DNA from: Fasciolopsis buskii
Taxonomy: Eukaryota > Platyhelminthes > Trematoda > Plagiorchiida > Fasciolidae
Reading direction: 5' to 3'
Assembly: GCA_008360955.1 (NCBI GenBank)
Contig: LUCM01008873.1
Span: 145,458-209,457 of the forward strand
DNA length: 64,000 bases
Shown: positions 46,940 through 58,790 of the stretch, piece after piece
Layout: the number at the start of each line of letters is the position of its first letter
Numbering within the stretch: the first letter of the stretch is position 1
Notes under the pieces: model-generated
The model's input: only the letters and a program-made list of their open reading frames with translations
What the model was told of the DNA's origin: nothing
The model's database searches: none
Translations under genes and position numbers: made by a program

Positions 46940-47262
46940 TAGAATGCTTTCATGAACCCTAGGACACTTATTCGCAAAAACGGTCTTTTTGTCTCTACAG
47001 TCCGTTGTCCTTGGCGCCAGTCTGTAACTGTAGCTCATCACAATGAATTCGCTTTACTGCCGCCAGACTATCTCGCCGTTGTCTTTGTTGTACATGCGTA
47101 CAAGCACGCGCACATGGTGCGTCTACCTTTTTTGTCCCAAGTACTTCACTCACTAACAAGAAGCCAGATTGAAGGTCCTATTGGCGGTTTCTAGTGTAGG
47201 AGAATTCTAATGTTTCCCGAAGTGTTGTTCACGATTGATCGGCCAATTCATGTTATTGTCAC

Positions 47263-47319
47263 AAACACACCCACACACCTACCCACCCACACACCCACCC
47301 ACCCACACACACACACACC
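47263..47319. repeat. CA and CCA-rich tract
   Basis: Alternating ACAC and CCACCC blocks. Confidence 0.85.
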
Positions 47320-49182
47320 GAGGCCGAATTGATATAATCAATCGACACACCGGTCTTTTGCATGGAGGTCTGCTTACAAATCGTTCCGCTTACCTATGGA
47401 AGCGCTCACCCAGCCTAATTTCACTGCTCATACATGTATGAACACTAAATCACTTGGATTGATCAAAATGTCGGGTCCAGTAGAGCGGTTTGGTAGATTT
47501 CTGATTAGGGTAAAACCGTTGCGCACAGTCATCCACTTTCCAGATGATTCATATGACACATATGATACATAATTTCGTTCACCAACCTCTATTCTTTTTT
47601 TTCCGTTTATTTCACTGTCAGAGTTAACATAACCTTTCGAGACAACATTTGCCCAAAACTTTACGTCATATTATAATGATTCTAACAATACAAATTATCT
47701 GCCCTTCGCTCAACAGCCACGTGACTACAGGGTAATCATAAACAAGTGGTCTTCTGGTCAGAATGTGTGTACTTATCGCGAATGGAAAGACTGACAGGGA
47801 CCGCTCTCAAACCCTTTTAGTTGCGATCGAACCTGGAAAATTTCGATTTTTATCGATCCCAGTGAAATTATACATGATAAATATCTCATGTAGATTTCAA
47901 TTGTATCTACAAAATAATATGTTGCCATCGTTCGATGAAGTGTTATAGTTGGCGGCCAAATTAGTCGTCATTAGATGCCAACGCTTGACCTACCTTTGGC
48001 AATAATCAAACTGTACACACGCTTTGTCCTAGCTAGGAATTATCGTTGGTGTGTACCAATCGAACTCGAACTCGCCTCGAACTAGGAAGAGATGATTTTG
48101 GATTGAATTTTATAACCATTCGCCTATTTGGACTGGCTAGCCAAAGGTCTATCTAGTGAAATACTTGAAAAAATTAAGTATCACGTTTGCAGGCTGTCGA
48201 TCACAACGTTGTACCTGTTCATTGCAAAAGCCTGTGAAACTTTGAGCATTCGACAATTTAGACTTCGAGTAAAATTGCACTACACGAAGGTGGTTCAATC
48301 TAATAGACCATTGTCGAACTTCGAATCGAACTAACCCAAAATCCATTTGTGTTCACATTTCACGAAACACTGATGAACAAATGTACATGTACAGTCGGAC
48401 TGACAAAATCTCTTGTTGGTATGCAATTGTAATGACCGCACGGGATGGGCAAAATATTCCAGTTATTTCGCATTCTCAAATCGATTCGCTATTGACTTTA
48501 GGGTAGACATTTTGAAGACGAATTCTGTGGACTAATGTATATGACTTAGGTGGCTGCTGCATTCTTTGAGGTCACCAAATGGTGCATATTTAACCATCTA
48601 CAATTCCTCTCTCAAACTATGTCAATGGGTGTTCGAAGCAAATGGTCCCGGAAACACTGGGTACCTGTGGATTTATATGAGCATGTGAAAACGTGCCATC
48701 TTGTTTGGGACCTGTTTGGCTATTACTTTAGTCATATTGCTGGCCGATCGATAATCGGTTTGATAGACAGGTGATGTATGTTTGTCAACATGACCGATGT
48801 AAACTTTAATACTGCCATTTTTCAATGTCTTATAGTCAACTGGTGACAGGAAGCGTTGCGAACAATGAGTGAATGAATATTCCGCATCGCTCTCGTCCAA
48901 GTTTTGCGCATGCTTATTATGGCCTAGATGGTAATACGTGGACAGTTTAAACAGTAACTACCAGACCAAGTCTAGGGGAAAAATCTAGCAAAAGCTGACA
49001 TTCTCGTCAAGTGAATCGGATTTGAGAATTTTTCTTGAATTTAACCGATAATCGAGGTTCCGACCACGAAAACCGTGAGGTCTGTTTCAGGATGAACAAA
49101 CGACTTTGGAAACGGTTTCGGGAAAATAACGCGCGCATGCCAAACCAAACCAAAATAGATTAGTTTGCAATTTTACCCCTCC

Positions 49183-49236
49183 CCACACACACACAGACAC
49201 ACGCACACACACGCACACACACACACGCGCACACAC
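49183..49236. repeat. (CA)n tract with G interruptions
   Basis: CA repeats broken by CAGACA and ACGC, about 100 bp upstream of the next exon. Confidence 0.85.
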
Positions 49237-49338
49237 TTCTTGCTCCTCCATTCACATTTCTGACGTGGATACCGAGTACCACTCATGTCTGTCATAGGTT
49301 TATTTTCTTTCTATTTTTGTTTACCTTCGACCGAATAG

Positions 49339-49559
49339 GCTCAACATCTTTGGCTATTCAATGGACCGGTCCGAGTGCCGAATTCCCCACGTCAGCAACA
49401 TATACCATTGACTGGGGTGATGGAAATAAAATTGTAAACAAACCGTTTCAACCTGCCACGGTTCCACTTAATGTATCCCACGTACTGGACAAACTTCAGT
49501 ACTACACTGCTTCACTGACAATTGATAATGTGGTCAGTAATTTGGTGATCAGTGAAAAG
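49339..49559 (+). CDS. polycystin-1-like exon, PKD repeat
   Basis: Two bases plus 73 codons, phase 1 to 0. The acceptor is cgaccgaatag at 49338 and the donor is AAG|gtaagt at 49560. The product starts STSLAIQWTGPSAEFP, has the core TYTIDWGDGNKIV, then VSHVLDKLQYYTASLTIDN and ends VISEK. WGDGN is one of the best-kept PKD cores in the gene. The junction Gly joins it to the exon ending at 46480. Confidence 0.9.
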
Positions 49560-49597
49560 GTAAGTGCGAAAGCCTAACACCACCACGCACAACATTA

Positions 49598-49664
49598 CAT
49601 ATATATGCATATATATATGTATATATATGCATATAATATGTGTATATATATGTATACATATATC
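49598..49664. repeat. TA-rich microsatellite
   Basis: TATATA runs broken by TGCA and GTAT. Confidence 0.85.
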
Positions 49665-51004
49665 AGTTGGTTGTCACAGGACAAGGCCTACGTTTCTCCA
49701 TCGTTCTAAGGACAAATAGGGCATTTCTAATACCGTATGCAACCGTTCGAGAACAAAATACCGTTAGCATTTGGTTCTTAAAATCTGAGGTTTGACTTCT
49801 GAGTAACGAACTACACTGTAAATTAAGCTCAATTTTGGACGGTGGATTGTCGTATTTATTAAGGAGAATAAGTAGCACGAAGATCTCCCAATCGGATGAA
49901 ATAAAACGCGTGACTTGCTGTCCCAGTAGTAGTCGAATAGTCAGTCAGCAACAGCCTTATGTGATATGAACGCGCCTTTCTGAAATTCTCATACGGCTTA
50001 AAATCAAATCGGACCCGGTATTTCCAACCTATTTTGGTATCACATTAGTCTCGGCCGAGTCACGTGAACAGTTGAACACACGCACCGCAATTGTTTCTCG
50101 AGTTAAAACAAAACAATGGTTTACATTTTCTGAAAGCTTGCAAACGAACAGATTCAAAACACAATAGAGAACGCATTCGTAGTTTTCAATGAGCCTAATC
50201 TTGAGCAAATTGACACGCGGAAACGGGGACAACAGATTAGGTTTTCAAACAGAAATATGGGACCTGAATCAGATTTAGATACACGATGCTTCATTGGCTT
50301 ATTCCGGGCAAGTGAGTTTGGTGAACGAAAGATCAACGGTATTCTTATCCAGTTGCCTGCGTAGATAATGGACGGTACGTGGTGAGAAACTCCCTCCACC
50401 CAGCGGTACAAGACGAATCAAAGGATCTACCAACTAATTCACCTGTGAGGGCCGTTTGGTCGGCAAACCGTTAAAAAGATTCTAATGTGGAATATTAGAT
50501 ATTATCTAAACTCTCAGGATTTGTATCATTCAGTATTCTTAAGGTTTTCGATAATCAAATCCGGTCTTGTGGTAGCACAAAAACACATGTATGGGCAACC
50601 CACATCACAGAGGGGCACATCACGTGTGAATTACTGAATACAGTCACATGAGTTGGCAGTACGGTACGCAGTTTTCACCAACAGCTATAATTTCAGCGAA
50701 GAATTGATAAATCAGTCTTCGCACAGCACAACCGTCATGGCCAGAAGACTGACCGGGTGCCAATTATCTTGAATACACTGTACCGTTTAGTCATAATGAG
50801 CTTGCACTTTGGCGTAGCACCGGCATCCATGATCCAAAGAGATAAACAGGACGACTTACCTCAAGCCAAAAATGCAACCATAATTGAAAATTCAGTCGAC
50901 AGATGACTGATGGTGGTCCTTCAGGTTGAAGGTTGGTTGAATCTGGTAATTCAGTTAGGGAAATATACGGCAGGATAACTAATCTATGTGGTTGAACTTC
51001 CACT

Positions 51005-53785
51005 AAGCCACTTCCCACTGACTGGCAGACAAGTTGCTGTTAGAAGAAAAAAATTTACTGAGAACACTAACCTCTCTTCTGCTTAGTGGCCGGACCCTCT
51101 AACAGTATCTTTTCACCATATTCGACGAGTGCATGTCTACAAAGAACTCAATATTGCATCAGTCGTCGCGCATGATAATCAGGACTATCATATTCATTGC
51201 TTCGAGGAGGTTTAACGCCCGACCGCTTTGGGTAAAAGGCTCCGGTTAGGGTTCTTAAAGAAATTCTTCTTCTGTGATTTAGTTAACCATGACGAACTGT
51301 CTGCCTAAAAGCCTTCGACCCTCTTTCCACAGAGAGCATTTTCGATTTCCCTCCCTCCGATAAAGGGATCTCGGAGAATACCAAAACGAAATGGGGCTAG
51401 CTAGATTTACCCCATGGTAGAATCAGTGGAAAGAAGGAGAAGTAGTCTAAATGCATTATTTAAACCCAAGTGTTCACTCCACTTGACTGTCTTTATTTTA
51501 TGCAAGCTCAATCAAACAGAGCAGCATGCTGCCCCTGGTGTACCTCGTGAAATTGCTAAAATAAATGCAAGCCGTGTCACCAAAACGCGCATACAAGATC
51601 TCACTTCAATAATGAGTCTTTCCGGTTAAGATACAGTCACATTCTCTTGGCATACTCTTCAGATGTCAGGCGGTAAGTTTTCCAGCCCTCCTTATCCAGC
51701 TGAGTTGGTGTCTCTCAGAGTCTGGGCTTGGAGCATGCAGTTAAACTGGCTCATACCCAACAGTCGTTCGTGTGCAGTTCATTTGAATGGTTCTGTACGT
51801 ACCAAGAGAAGCCGATTTAAGCGTGATTGTTTGTTAGTCGTCTATGTGTATGTGTCAACTTATTGCAGCCTCCTTGAGACAAAAGTTTAGTACTAACGGG
51901 ACTTATCTCGTTCGCTTCGAAGCGCACATTCCACCGTGAGAAAATTAACGAAGCCCTACATTCAGCGATAACGGCCATGCAGGACCTTAGAATCAATAGA
52001 AATCATCGAATTCAGTTCCCTAATTCGATACCTGCATATCTTTCCCCTTCCAACAGCTTGATGAATGACCTCCAGCGATGTTGGATATAGAGAATTGTAA
52101 AAGATTGTATCCAACGCAGATGGTCGTAATTTTCACTGATTGATTAGGGATAGTGGTCCACAGAAGCCGAACGTGAACGAAATGATTAAATAATCCGACA
52201 GCATACTCATTCACTCTCCGAAGCGTCAGCTGAAGTTTTGGGAAAAATTTGGGCTGCTGTTTAGTTGACCAACGGACACACTGGGTATTCCATTTAGGCT
52301 TGCAAGTGAGTCAGTGCATGGAGATGTTATTCCTGCGTGCGAAATGGAGATTATCAAAGAAGCAGATTTTCTGAAAGGGCATGAAGCAGCCAGAGTACAT
52401 GACTTCTGTTCGCGCTTCTTCATAGATGGCGACGAAGTGTTACCACTGGAGATAGCCTAACTTATCGGACCAGTCTGGACAACGGAAGAAATTAGTAAGG
52501 ACTAGTGTGACTCGGTGGTGATCCGATCGACTAGAAGGGTCGTGTGAAGATCAGAGGGGGAATCAATTTGGTAAAACTGCATCCAAACTGCTTGCTGACA
52601 TCATCGTCCGCCGATCATACAGTACTTGCGAAAGGTTTGCTGATTTTCGTCCCGGTCGAAGCTGCATTGGCCAAATTCCAATAGTGCAACAAAACGTAGA
52701 ACATGGGCATATGTTTTCTAGACCCGTGATTTCTGTCTCTCTTGACTCGAAATTAGCGTTCGACTTGGTCGATTGTCCAAAATCTTTGGAGGACGTGCCA
52801 AAAAATTTCATTTCACTTATCTAACTTCTGCCTGTTAACAGCCGAAACAGAATTCGTGTTTCTGGCAATATTTCAGCCGGATTCACTATGTGAAGTGTTG
52901 TTCGTCAAGGTTTCCTGCTTTCATCTGTCCATTTCAATTTTGTAGCTGACATGGATATAAAGGTAGCATTATCCTCATGTGCAAACAGTAGAATCGATAT
53001 TTGTTCAGATAGGAAATGGTGCGAATTGGATTGTACGGACGACGTCTTTCTACGGAGTGAAGAACAATAATGTAGATATGTTCGAGAAACATTTTGCATC
53101 CTTCAAAGTGCAAGATAATGTTGCACTATCGGATTGGCTCGAAACCGAATCTTGTTTTTATAGTGGATCAGCTTAGTAAGGTGAACTGATTCAGTTGTTT
53201 GAGTAGTTACATCTTTCCTGATGGTCGTACATCAGATGAATTGTTTTGCAAATTGATATAATGCATAGATGGATTCGGTAAAAATTTCGATTATCGATCA
53301 AGTGGTTGGTGTACATGACCACAGCCAGGTCGGTGGTGCTACGCGGTTCAGGAACATGGTCCTAGAGACCATACAATACTTGAAAATGTTTGATGTTTGA
53401 ATGCCGTTGTCCTCATAGTATTAATAGGACATGGTGGGATAATTTTTGTTCTTCTCAATAAGTCACATGTCAACCTGAATGTACTAGGTCTTAAGGTTGA
53501 ATCTTTCGAGTAGGCACTAAACCAGAATAAGTTGACTTGGGTCGGGGCATGTTTTGTGCGTGCACACAAAACGTTTGTCTCGTAGTACGTACGTTGCTGA
53601 CGAGGTAGAAAAATGTTAGAGAACTGGACGAGATGACCAGTCGATGAAATGGATAAAGTGTACGAAAACATTAACCAATGTATTGCCTCGTCTAAGTGCA
53701 ATTGGACTACCAGGTAGGGATTCACGAGGTGGTTGAAGATGACAGATGATATGGTTCAAAGTCGCAATCAGTGGCATTCTTGAAT
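51005..53785 (+). pseudogene. decayed LINE (endonuclease and reverse transcriptase)
   Basis: Fragments appear in the correct order across frames. Leader-like block 51005-51180 (also at 5470). Endonuclease: CKLNQTEQHAAP and TKTRIQD near 51510-51600, then IPNSRSCAVHLNGSVR near 51750-51800. Reverse transcriptase: FADFRPGRSCIGQIP and VISVSLDSKLAFDLVD near 52640-52780, then SRNRIRVSGNISAGF near 52840, and ELDCTDDVFL at the YADD position near 53018. C-terminal pieces: FPDGRTSDELFCKLI near 53220, DDQSMKWIKCTKTLTNV near 53640. Many stops and frameshifts occur, so it is dead. The style resembles fluke RTE-like LINEs, but I cannot be sure of the clade. Confidence 0.75.
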
Positions 53786-54480
53786 CCGAAATCTATTTTT
53801 CTTCCGTGTAATTGTTCAGTTTTTGTCTCGTAGTCAATTCTTCCCTAGTGCTTGTTGTTTTAGTTTTCTCCCTAGGCAAATGTTGTTTTTTGAGACAATA
53901 ACCAAAGCTCGAGTGCGCTGGTTCAAGTTTACTGATTCAAAAAAGAAAACGGAAATAAACTGACACAGTAGCGTTGAAAGCGAATACAGATTTATTCCAA
54001 ACCGGATGATAAACACTTTAATAGATTGAAGCTACTAAATGATGATCATCTTTTACTATACAGGTGATATACAAAGGCTATTAAACACTTGTGCAGACTG
54101 ATTTCGAATGAATAGCATGTAAACCAAGTAACAAAGACACATGTGCCTTACCATTTTTTCCGGTTACCTAGGCCGATATTTTAAAACGACATCAAATCTA
54201 TAGCAATAAAAGTTTCAGCGAATAATTCCCAAAAACGGAAATCGAGTCAATGCCCAAGTTCAGGTTCATTAATTCGCTTCCTCGGGTTTCATATATGTTT
54301 CAATCGTAAAAAAACGATAGAAATATATGACTGAAGTAGATTTTTTGTGACGTGTTATCTTCAAACTAAAATTTCTGGGGCATTGAGTCACTTTGGTTAA
54401 CATTTCCTTCATCACCGTAACCCGAATCAGCATCAACATCAACTGATCAATCATCATCCTCGTCATCATGATCATGCGAC

Positions 54481-54574
<94 letters not shown>
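54481..54574. repeat. pure (TCA)n, about 31 units
   Basis: An uninterrupted trinucleotide array, followed by an AAC-rich tract at 54603-54640, ending 121 bp before the exon at 54696. The long Ile, Met and other homopolymer frames here are repeat translations. Confidence 0.92.
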
Positions 54575-54577
<3 letters not shown>

Positions 54578-54603
54578 CGTCACCTCATCAAGAACAGCCT
54601 ACG

Positions 54604-54639
<36 letters not shown>

Positions 54640-54695
54640 AGAACACCATTTGCATCAACGAATCCCTATTTCATTTTTTTGTTTTCCTCATTCAG

Positions 54696-54941
54696 ATTGG
54701 TGCATTCTTGCGCTTTCTGACAGTGGACATATCAGTCACGGTCGCTAATACTGGCCAACCCGGTTACGGTTTCGATCAAAACAGTTATGCACTCAACGTT
54801 CCAATAAAACTAACCGTACTGGCCGACGGAAGAACGGATAATATTGCCCAAAGCCAGTTTTCGATTACCTATCTGAGTGATAACTCCGTGGATAATTTGC
54901 CTGCTGTCGAATCGAATTATCAAGTGTACACCTTTACAAAG
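54696..54941 (+). CDS. polycystin-1-like exon, PKD-like repeat before REJ
   Basis: 82 codons, phase 0 to 0. The acceptor is tgttttcctcattcag at 54695 and the donor is AAG|gtaact at 54942. The product starts IGAFLRFLTVDISVTVANTG, then SYALNVPIKLTVLADG (first strands of a PKD-like unit), QSQFSITYLSDNS at the core position without the WDFGD residues, and VESNYQVYTFTK. The first part closes the previous repeat (VDISVTVAN). The open frame continuing left is the translated TCA repeat, not exon. Confidence 0.82.
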
Positions 54942-55149
54942 GTAACTATAATTCCCCTTGGAATTCGGTTTCCAGTCTCGGCGGTCCATTCTAATGCGTT
55001 CCACAATCATGATAATCCGTCATTCGTGATTGCGAAGAACATGTCGTGCCCTTTTTGTAAATGCTAAATTGCGCTTAAATTGCGTTTATTTAGTTTCCTT
55101 TCGTGTTTCAAATACCATCCACGAATTTCGGTAGAGTTGAAAAGCTGTT

Positions 55150-55690
55150 CAGCGAATAGTATATTTATGAAATAGTTCACCATGTGATGTCATCGCTCAC
55201 CTCACCAGTAAGAAACCATGGAAGCACGGTAGAGCTGCTTCATCATTGTTAGGAAAATAATGCAGCCTCCTCCTACTAACATGTACCAAGTAGTCAAGCT
55301 CTGTAAGTCATATCCAAAACCTTCGTCGCACTTTGGCTACCTGTAGAGAAGTAATCTATCAGTAGGGGTCGATTGGTGTGAGATAGCAGTCCTTGGCCGT
55401 GCAAATCAGTGACGGATAGGTGCAACATCATGTGGTGAAGTCCAACAAACCGTTGAGGGCCTACCCGGTAGCGTAATGACTTAAGCTTTCGACTCAAAAT
55501 CGTCCGTCTCGAGTTCGAGTCCCTGTTAGGGTGTGGTGTATATTCATTGCAGACGATTCTTAACAAGGATGAAACAGCTACACAGTACTTTCATTGGTTT
55601 CCTCAATGGTGAGTTGAGTGGTGATATCACGTGGTTAATTATATCATGAAAAAATTCCATCTCCTCGTGCTAACATGTACCAAATGGTAC
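55150..55690 (+). mobile_element. tRNA-headed repeat, copy 7, full fold-back unit
   Basis: Order: inverted arm (about 55164-55250, ATGAAATAGTTCACCATGTG..), body (about 55262-55450), tRNA-like head (about 55465-55530; A-box GGTAGCGTAATGACTTAAGC, B-box GAGTTCGAGTCCC), forward arm (about 55545-55650, ending TATCATGAAA), then the start of another body (CCATCTCCTCGTGCTAACATGTACC). The repeated body start suggests the element was once a tandem array. Arms pair over roughly 90 bp. Confidence 0.78.
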
Positions 55691-57788
55691 ATTGAAAAGT
55701 ACCGTTTTTCGGTTGAACACTTTCGCGGTGTCATCAAGTGATCAATTTGAGAATCCACAATCTATTGGGATAATTTTGGTTCTTTTGTTCCCGATCGATT
55801 CGTGTTGGTCAAGTATGTTGATATAGAAATTTGAGTCCAAAGTAAATTTTCGGTAATTTGCTCAATCCAACTGGTGATTGTATGAACTGACAAGAAAATA
55901 AAGATTAAAATATCTTGTCAAAAGCAATCCGTATATTTTCAGTCCATTTCTTTTTGGATGAAACCAACTGTGCGCGAAAAAAGCTGATCATGGAAACAGA
56001 CAAAACAGAAGAATTTGCCCAATTGTTCCGCATGACGAAGTCCGTGATCAAATAACGATAATATACATGGACGAAATGGAGTCCTACAACTGATTCGCAC
56101 TCGCATACACCGAACCGAATGTGATATCACGCTTCAAGGCGAAATTACTAACGCCGGCGTTTTGCTCAGTCTATCAATTATACAGAATATTGAATTGCAG
56201 ATGGCGTATGAAATGATAACGTGTGCGAAACAAAGCTCGAACAATTTCAATCTGCTTCCGAGGGTTGAGGCTACTTTTCCGTAGTAAATTCCAATTGGAG
56301 TGCATTAATTACATTTCAAGTGCTTGGAAAGTTCAAGGATCTTATAATAAGTACAATTTCACTCTAATATTTTCCTTCGCTGAAATCTGCCAGTCAAGTC
56401 ATGAACAAGGTTTTGAACGAGAAAAAATTTCTTTTCGATATATCGCTGCAGGCACTTACATATACAATTTTGGGTAGCACGGGTAGAAATTTATACTTGT
56501 GGCTTTTGATGGACGAATGTGTGGATTTGAATGAAATGTCTTCAATGCGTACAATCAGTAGATCGTAGAATTCCGACAAGCTCCACAGTGCACACCGAGA
56601 AACATCGTAATAGGACGACCCAGCTCTTTTCATTTATCAGTGATCATCCCGACACGTGACCTTGAATATGATTTGTGGCAGGTTAGGGGATTCGAGATAG
56701 ATTCGGGATGGCGTGTGAGCCAGGAAAACTTCAGTGTTTCCATAAACTTTGTCTGAACATACAAAGGAGAATCGTATGCAACCTCGGCTGTCGATAAGAT
56801 CCGGTCCTGTGAACCTAGTCCGGAATGTAGAGCTTTGCGATATGTGAAACCTCAGCTGGATCAGTATCGAGTAAATGATGGGTAGTGGTGTCGTTTAGTG
56901 GTTGATTTTGCGTTCCCAAAACAGTCCATCCTTTCTCGGAAGATAGCTGGTTTTCCTTAGACATCGAGATATAAAATTGTATTTTTTTTAACTATTTTCT
57001 TCTGAATCAGACAGGGTTTATTGTATAAAGCCTTACTATTGTCTCGAATTTTGCTCTCAAAGTCGACTACGTATACAACAGATGGATAGCGTCCGTCCCG
57101 AGTAACTCAGACAAAAACAACCAAAGTTAACGGGCACGAAATCTTGTTCTATTAAATCAGAACATCATATATTTATAGGCTACTTCCTTTGCATATCTGA
57201 GCCTGTGTGACTGTCATTATTTCATCGGTTATCCATATCGCTTACTGATTAGTTCTCCTAGTTTGATGCACTTCATCCGGTTAATTTCACGCCGTTTTGT
57301 TATCGAACCTGGACCGCTCATCCTGAATAATTCTAATAACTCATGACATGACCTTCTCAGTTTGCAATATCCGTACTCTTGGCTTCCAAGTATGTCATTG
57401 TATCGGTTGTCGGCTTACAGCTAGCGTGATCACGGTTTTATCCCGTTGTCTGACACAACTGGATCACATCCACACCTGTGTCTGGATTGCGATTTGTCTA
57501 GCCCGATCCATCAGTACGCAATCGCCGATAACCAACGAAACAGTTGTTTCAGATTCAGGTGCAAGGCTGATTAACCAAACATTCCCTCACACAGTCGAAT
57601 GGCCTTGGGAGGAGCACATTGCGAATGGGACTTGTCCTAGTTCCCGTTTGGTTTTCTCCCGAAACCTGACAATATGAAATGCGTGTGCTAGTTTCTCAAA
57701 GTATTCCTTTGTCATGACGTTTGCCAGGTTGAATCGAAGTCTTTTTCTCCGTAATGTGTGGTCCTTACACGCACACACATGCAGACAA

Positions 57789-57790
<2 letters not shown>

Positions 57791-57820
<30 letters not shown>
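57791..57820. repeat. (AT)15 microsatellite
   Basis: A perfect dinucleotide repeat 61 bp upstream of the REJ exon acceptor. Confidence 0.93.
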
Positions 57821-57823
<3 letters not shown>

Positions 57824-57881
57824 ACGTTTACTTTGTCTCAATATTGGTGGCTATTTTTTACTATCCATTCTGACCATCTAG

Positions 57882-58790
57882 TCAGGTCCTGTGGAAATTC
57901 GAGCCTACGGTTCAAATCCCATATCTTCTGCTACCCGGACAAAAATCATATATCTAATCGCTACTTTGCGTGGTCTACAACTTTCCGTCCCGGGCTCTCT
58001 GGTGAAACCGATGCAAGAAAGTAAATTACAAATAAATTTCGAGGCTATTTCCGAGGATACATGCATCTGTGTGACCAAATCCGATAGTATAGGATCTGTG
58101 GTCATCCCAGCCAAGGGCAAAGGACCGGAAGATTGTGAATCCTGTCCAAAATATAGTCCCGTTTTTTTGAAACTGACCAATAGCAGTTTACAAATTCCGA
58201 TCCTTTACAATCAGCCAACTGGTGATCTGATTTCGGTCCAAGCAGCGAACAAACAAGCAAAAATTTCCGGTTCCCTGTTCGTCACGATTGCCGACACCGA
58301 TTGCGTATCACCCCAAATTGTCTTCGTTCGACCAGGGTTTGGTGATTCTAGTCAACCGATCATAGTCGAGGAGACTCGCGCGACAACTGTCAAAATGAAA
58401 CTGAGTTCGAGCCAATGCCTTTCCGGCAAACAATACACAATAAATTGGACTCTATCGGAGGTCGATCAACACACGTTGAATCCGATCAGAGAAATCCGTC
58501 TGTCCGACTTGTACAGCCCGCAAACCATGACATTGATTATCCCCAAGGGACGATTACAGCCTGGTATATATGTAGCCAAAATCCAACTGACTGTCCAAGG
58601 AACGGACACCTCGGTCCCGACTGTGCTCACGCAAAAGATCTATTTGATGAGACTCTACCCGCCTCTGGTCGTACAGTTCGATGAGGGCAACCCGATTTCG
58701 ATGAATGTTGGTCTGGACGAACCGGAAATCTGTCTCAATCCCGAGTTGCATTCGTACGATCCAAGCATTGGAAATCGACTAATGTCACAG
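57882..58790 (+). CDS. polycystin-1-like exon, PKD end and REJ module start
   Basis: 303 codons, phase 0 to 0. The acceptor tccattctgaccatctag at 57881 has a good pyrimidine tract; the donor is CAG|gtcagt at 58791. An initial stretch SGPVEIRAYGSNPISSATRT with LRGLQLSVPG matches the closing strand and the LQ.SVP signature that precedes REJ. Then INFEAISEDTCICV, PEDCESCPKYSP, TDCVSPQIVFVRPGF, SSSQCLSGKQYTINWTLSEV, LYPPLVVQFDEGNP and ICLNPELHSYDPSIGN: paired cysteines, the C......Y.I.W.L core and the SYDP motif typical of the REJ (receptor for egg jelly) region. The remainder lies to the right. It is the longest exon and a firm anchor for the polycystin-1-like identity. Confidence 0.92.

Larger units (their letters stand above)
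46481..49338 (+). other. intron, 2.9 kb, with simple repeats
   Basis: It contains a GGAT repeat (46896-46939), CA/CCA-rich tracts (47263-47319) and a CA/CG-rich tract (49183-49236). No gene or mobile element is recognised. Confidence 0.55.
49560..54695 (+). other. intron, 5.1 kb, with LINE relic
   Basis: It contains a TA-rich microsatellite (49598-49664), a decayed LINE (about 51005-53785) and a TCA plus AAC repeat close to the next exon (54481-54640). Nothing is recognised in 49680-50990 or 53800-54420. Confidence 0.55.
54942..57881 (+). other. intron, 2.9 kb
   Basis: It contains the most complete tRNA-headed fold-back repeat (55150-55690) and an (AT)15 microsatellite 61 bp upstream of the next exon. 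Nothing is recognised in 55700-57780. Confidence 0.55.
1..58790 (+). other. gene span: polycystin-1-like receptor, partial at both ends
   Basis: This entry groups the exons listed below, read left to right with introns of about 100 bp to 8 kb. Seen: a WSC-like cysteine segment, then PKD repeats with recognisable FGD, WGD, W.W.D and Y..PG.Y patterns, then a cysteine-bearing REJ-type region. Known: WSC plus PKD repeats plus REJ is the extracellular layout of polycystin-1 proteins, large membrane receptors in cilia and sensory or reproductive tissues that pair with polycystin-2 channels. Inferred: the REJ remainder, GPS, PLAT and membrane helices lie beyond the right edge, and the start codon and signal peptide beyond the left edge. 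A C-type lectin domain was not recognised. Exon joins rest on GT-AG sites, phase agreement and domain continuity, not on transcripts. Confidence 0.85.

Noticed and set aside
54269..54583. Minus-strand poly-Met frame and plus-strand poly-Ile frame
   Set aside because: These are caused by the pure TCA array; only the part after the acceptor at 54695 is exon.
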